From contig CAYFSP010000040.1 of the NCBI GenBank assembly GCA_964345925.1, positions 1-15,510 on the forward strand: a stretch of 15,510 bases of DNA, written 5' to 3'. Shown here in pieces: positions 14,900 through 15,510 of this stretch (positions within the stretch are counted from its first letter, which is position 1; every line of letters begins with the position of its first letter). The notes beneath the pieces are model-generated. The model saw only the letters and a program-made list of their open reading frames with translations. It was not told the DNA's origin and ran no database searches. The stretch is from Miniphocaeibacter sp964345925. Its GTDB lineage: Bacteria; Bacillota; Clostridia; Tissierellales; Peptoniphilaceae. The position numbers were made by a program, and so were the translations under genes.

Positions 14900-14918
14900 T
14901 TGTCGTAAGCTGTCGTAA
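14890..14918 (+). repeat. Three tandem TGTCGTAA iterons
   Basis: Copies lie at 14890, 14901 and 14911, spaced 11 and 10 bp apart, close to one helical turn, so bound proteins would line up on one face. A fourth copy is inverted at 14840-14847. The cluster starts 4 bp beyond the integrase reading frame. Likely arm-type sites for the N-terminal domain of the integrase, or for an excisionase. Confidence 0.65.
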
Positions 14919-14921
14919 ATT

Positions 14922-15510
14922 CTAAAATATAAATTTCATTGCTTTTTCAAATTCTCCCATCTGTTCTATCTTAAAGTCTTCTGTTGCATCTACGTATATA
15001 TCCATTGTTGTACTAATATCAGAATGACCTAGAATAGACTGCATTGCTTTTGTATTTATATTTTATTCGTTAAGCCTTGTAGTAAAGGTGTGTCTGAAAA
15101 TGTGGTTGCTTAAATGTGGGACTAATAAAATATCTTCAGATTTAGATTTGTTTTTATCCATTATGCTTAAATTGCAATCTCTAACAATTCTTCTTAAAGC
15201 TTTGTTAAGTGTTCCATTATTGTGAACCTTTCCAAATCTATTTAAAAATACAAAATCTTTAAATCCATCGATTGAATCACAACATTTGATTCCAAAAGTG
15301 TTTTGTAACTCTCTTTCCATAAGGAAAGCATCTTTCACTTTTTGAACCATAGGAATACTTCGCTTACCTGCTTCTGTCTTCGGTGTATTAATAGCGTACC
15401 TGTTATTTAATCCCTTACCTTTACTATAATATACCAAAGTCCTATTTACATTTATAAGACCATTATCAAAATCTAAATCGTCCCATTGCAATCCTGTGAC
15501 TTCTCCAACT
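14922..15510 (-). pseudogene. Tyrosine recombinase/integrase, interrupted by an in-frame TAA and cut by the window edge
   Basis: C-terminal catalytic domain of a phage/ICE-type integrase. It enters the window at VGEVTGLQWDDLDF, so the catalytic Arg of the usual RxGE motif is just outside. It continues with the KTEAGKRSIPM strand segment and HIFRHTF (catalytic His-x-x-Arg-His). A TAA at 15063-15065 then interrupts the frame. Past it the same frame continues with NINTKAMQSILGHSDISTTMDIYVDATEDF and stops at 14922. That part holds the final His (LGH) and the nucleophile Tyr (MDIY, 14994-14996). No base is gained or lost, so a single substitution (for example GAA or CAA to TAA) explains it. The shortened product would lack the Tyr and be inactive unless the stop is suppressed. 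Confidence 0.9.

Larger units (their letters stand above)
14805..14918. other. Probable attachment-site region of the mobile element
   Basis: This interval joins the integrase end to the gene fragment. It holds a 9-bp direct repeat TCTCTATAA (14805-14813 and 14858-14866) inside a longer imperfect repeat that matches at 18 of 23 positions, plus an inverted repeat and three iterons described separately. Core-type repeats next to arm-type iterons, directly after an integrase gene, is the layout of an att site. Which bases are the exchange core cannot be decided without the other end of the element. Confidence 0.45.

Noticed and set aside
14838..14918. CRISPR array
   Set aside because: The repeats are only 8 bp with 2-3 bp between copies. 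There are no spacers of normal size and no cas genes.

Overview
The DNA is strongly AT-rich. Its genes have purine-rich ribosome-binding sites (GGAGG-like), several TTG codons at possible starts, and hairpin/poly-U terminators. The gene content (fused MsrAB, two-gene ThrE-type exporter, FMN-binding lipoprotein, a fused [2Fe-2S]/molybdopterin hydroxylase of the selenium-dependent xanthine dehydrogenase type, no outer-membrane genes) suggests a low-GC anaerobic Gram-positive bacterium, probably of the Clostridia/Tissierellia group. The species cannot be fixed from sequence alone.

Layout. (1) Positions 1-2640, minus strand: an FMN-binding lipoprotein with its own consensus promoter and a short terminator, then a three-gene unit of the two ThrE-type transporter halves and msrAB. 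The first transporter gene has an extended -10 promoter placed so that the mRNA would begin at, or within a base or two of, its ATG, so it may be leaderless. (2) Positions 2728-4198, plus strand: an M17 leucyl aminopeptidase with a 14-bp bidirectional terminator. (3) Positions 4206-6800, minus strand: a large xanthine dehydrogenase-like enzyme standing alone, preceded by a 422-nt AT-rich gap holding a perfect 26-bp palindrome. (4) Positions 7186-14550, minus strand: a seven-gene glycan operon with its own promoter and terminator. Order of transcription: 4-amino-sugar type aminotransferase, membrane phosphoglycosyl transferase, GT4 glycosyltransferase, then four genes matching WbpE, WbpD, WbpA and WbpB. 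(5) Positions 14686-15510, minus strand: the end of a mobile element. It has a tyrosine integrase broken by one in-frame TAA, a nearly 18-bp inverted repeat and three tandem TGTCGTAA iterons, then what looks like the truncated 3' end of another gene with its terminator.

How the genes work together. The four Wbp-like enzymes should convert UDP-GlcNAc to UDP-2,3-diacetamido-2,3-dideoxy-glucuronic acid (6-oxidation, 3-oxidation, 3-transamination, 3-N-acetylation). The phosphoglycosyl transferase would load a first sugar phosphate on undecaprenyl phosphate, and the single GT4 enzyme would add a second sugar, plausibly this uronic acid. The operon has no epimerase, flippase, polymerase or ligase, so the glycan is either very short or finished by genes elsewhere. 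The known parts are ordinary families. The points most worth checking are the nonsense-mutated integrase and its attachment region, the compact disaccharide-type operon, and the possibly leaderless transporter mRNA.
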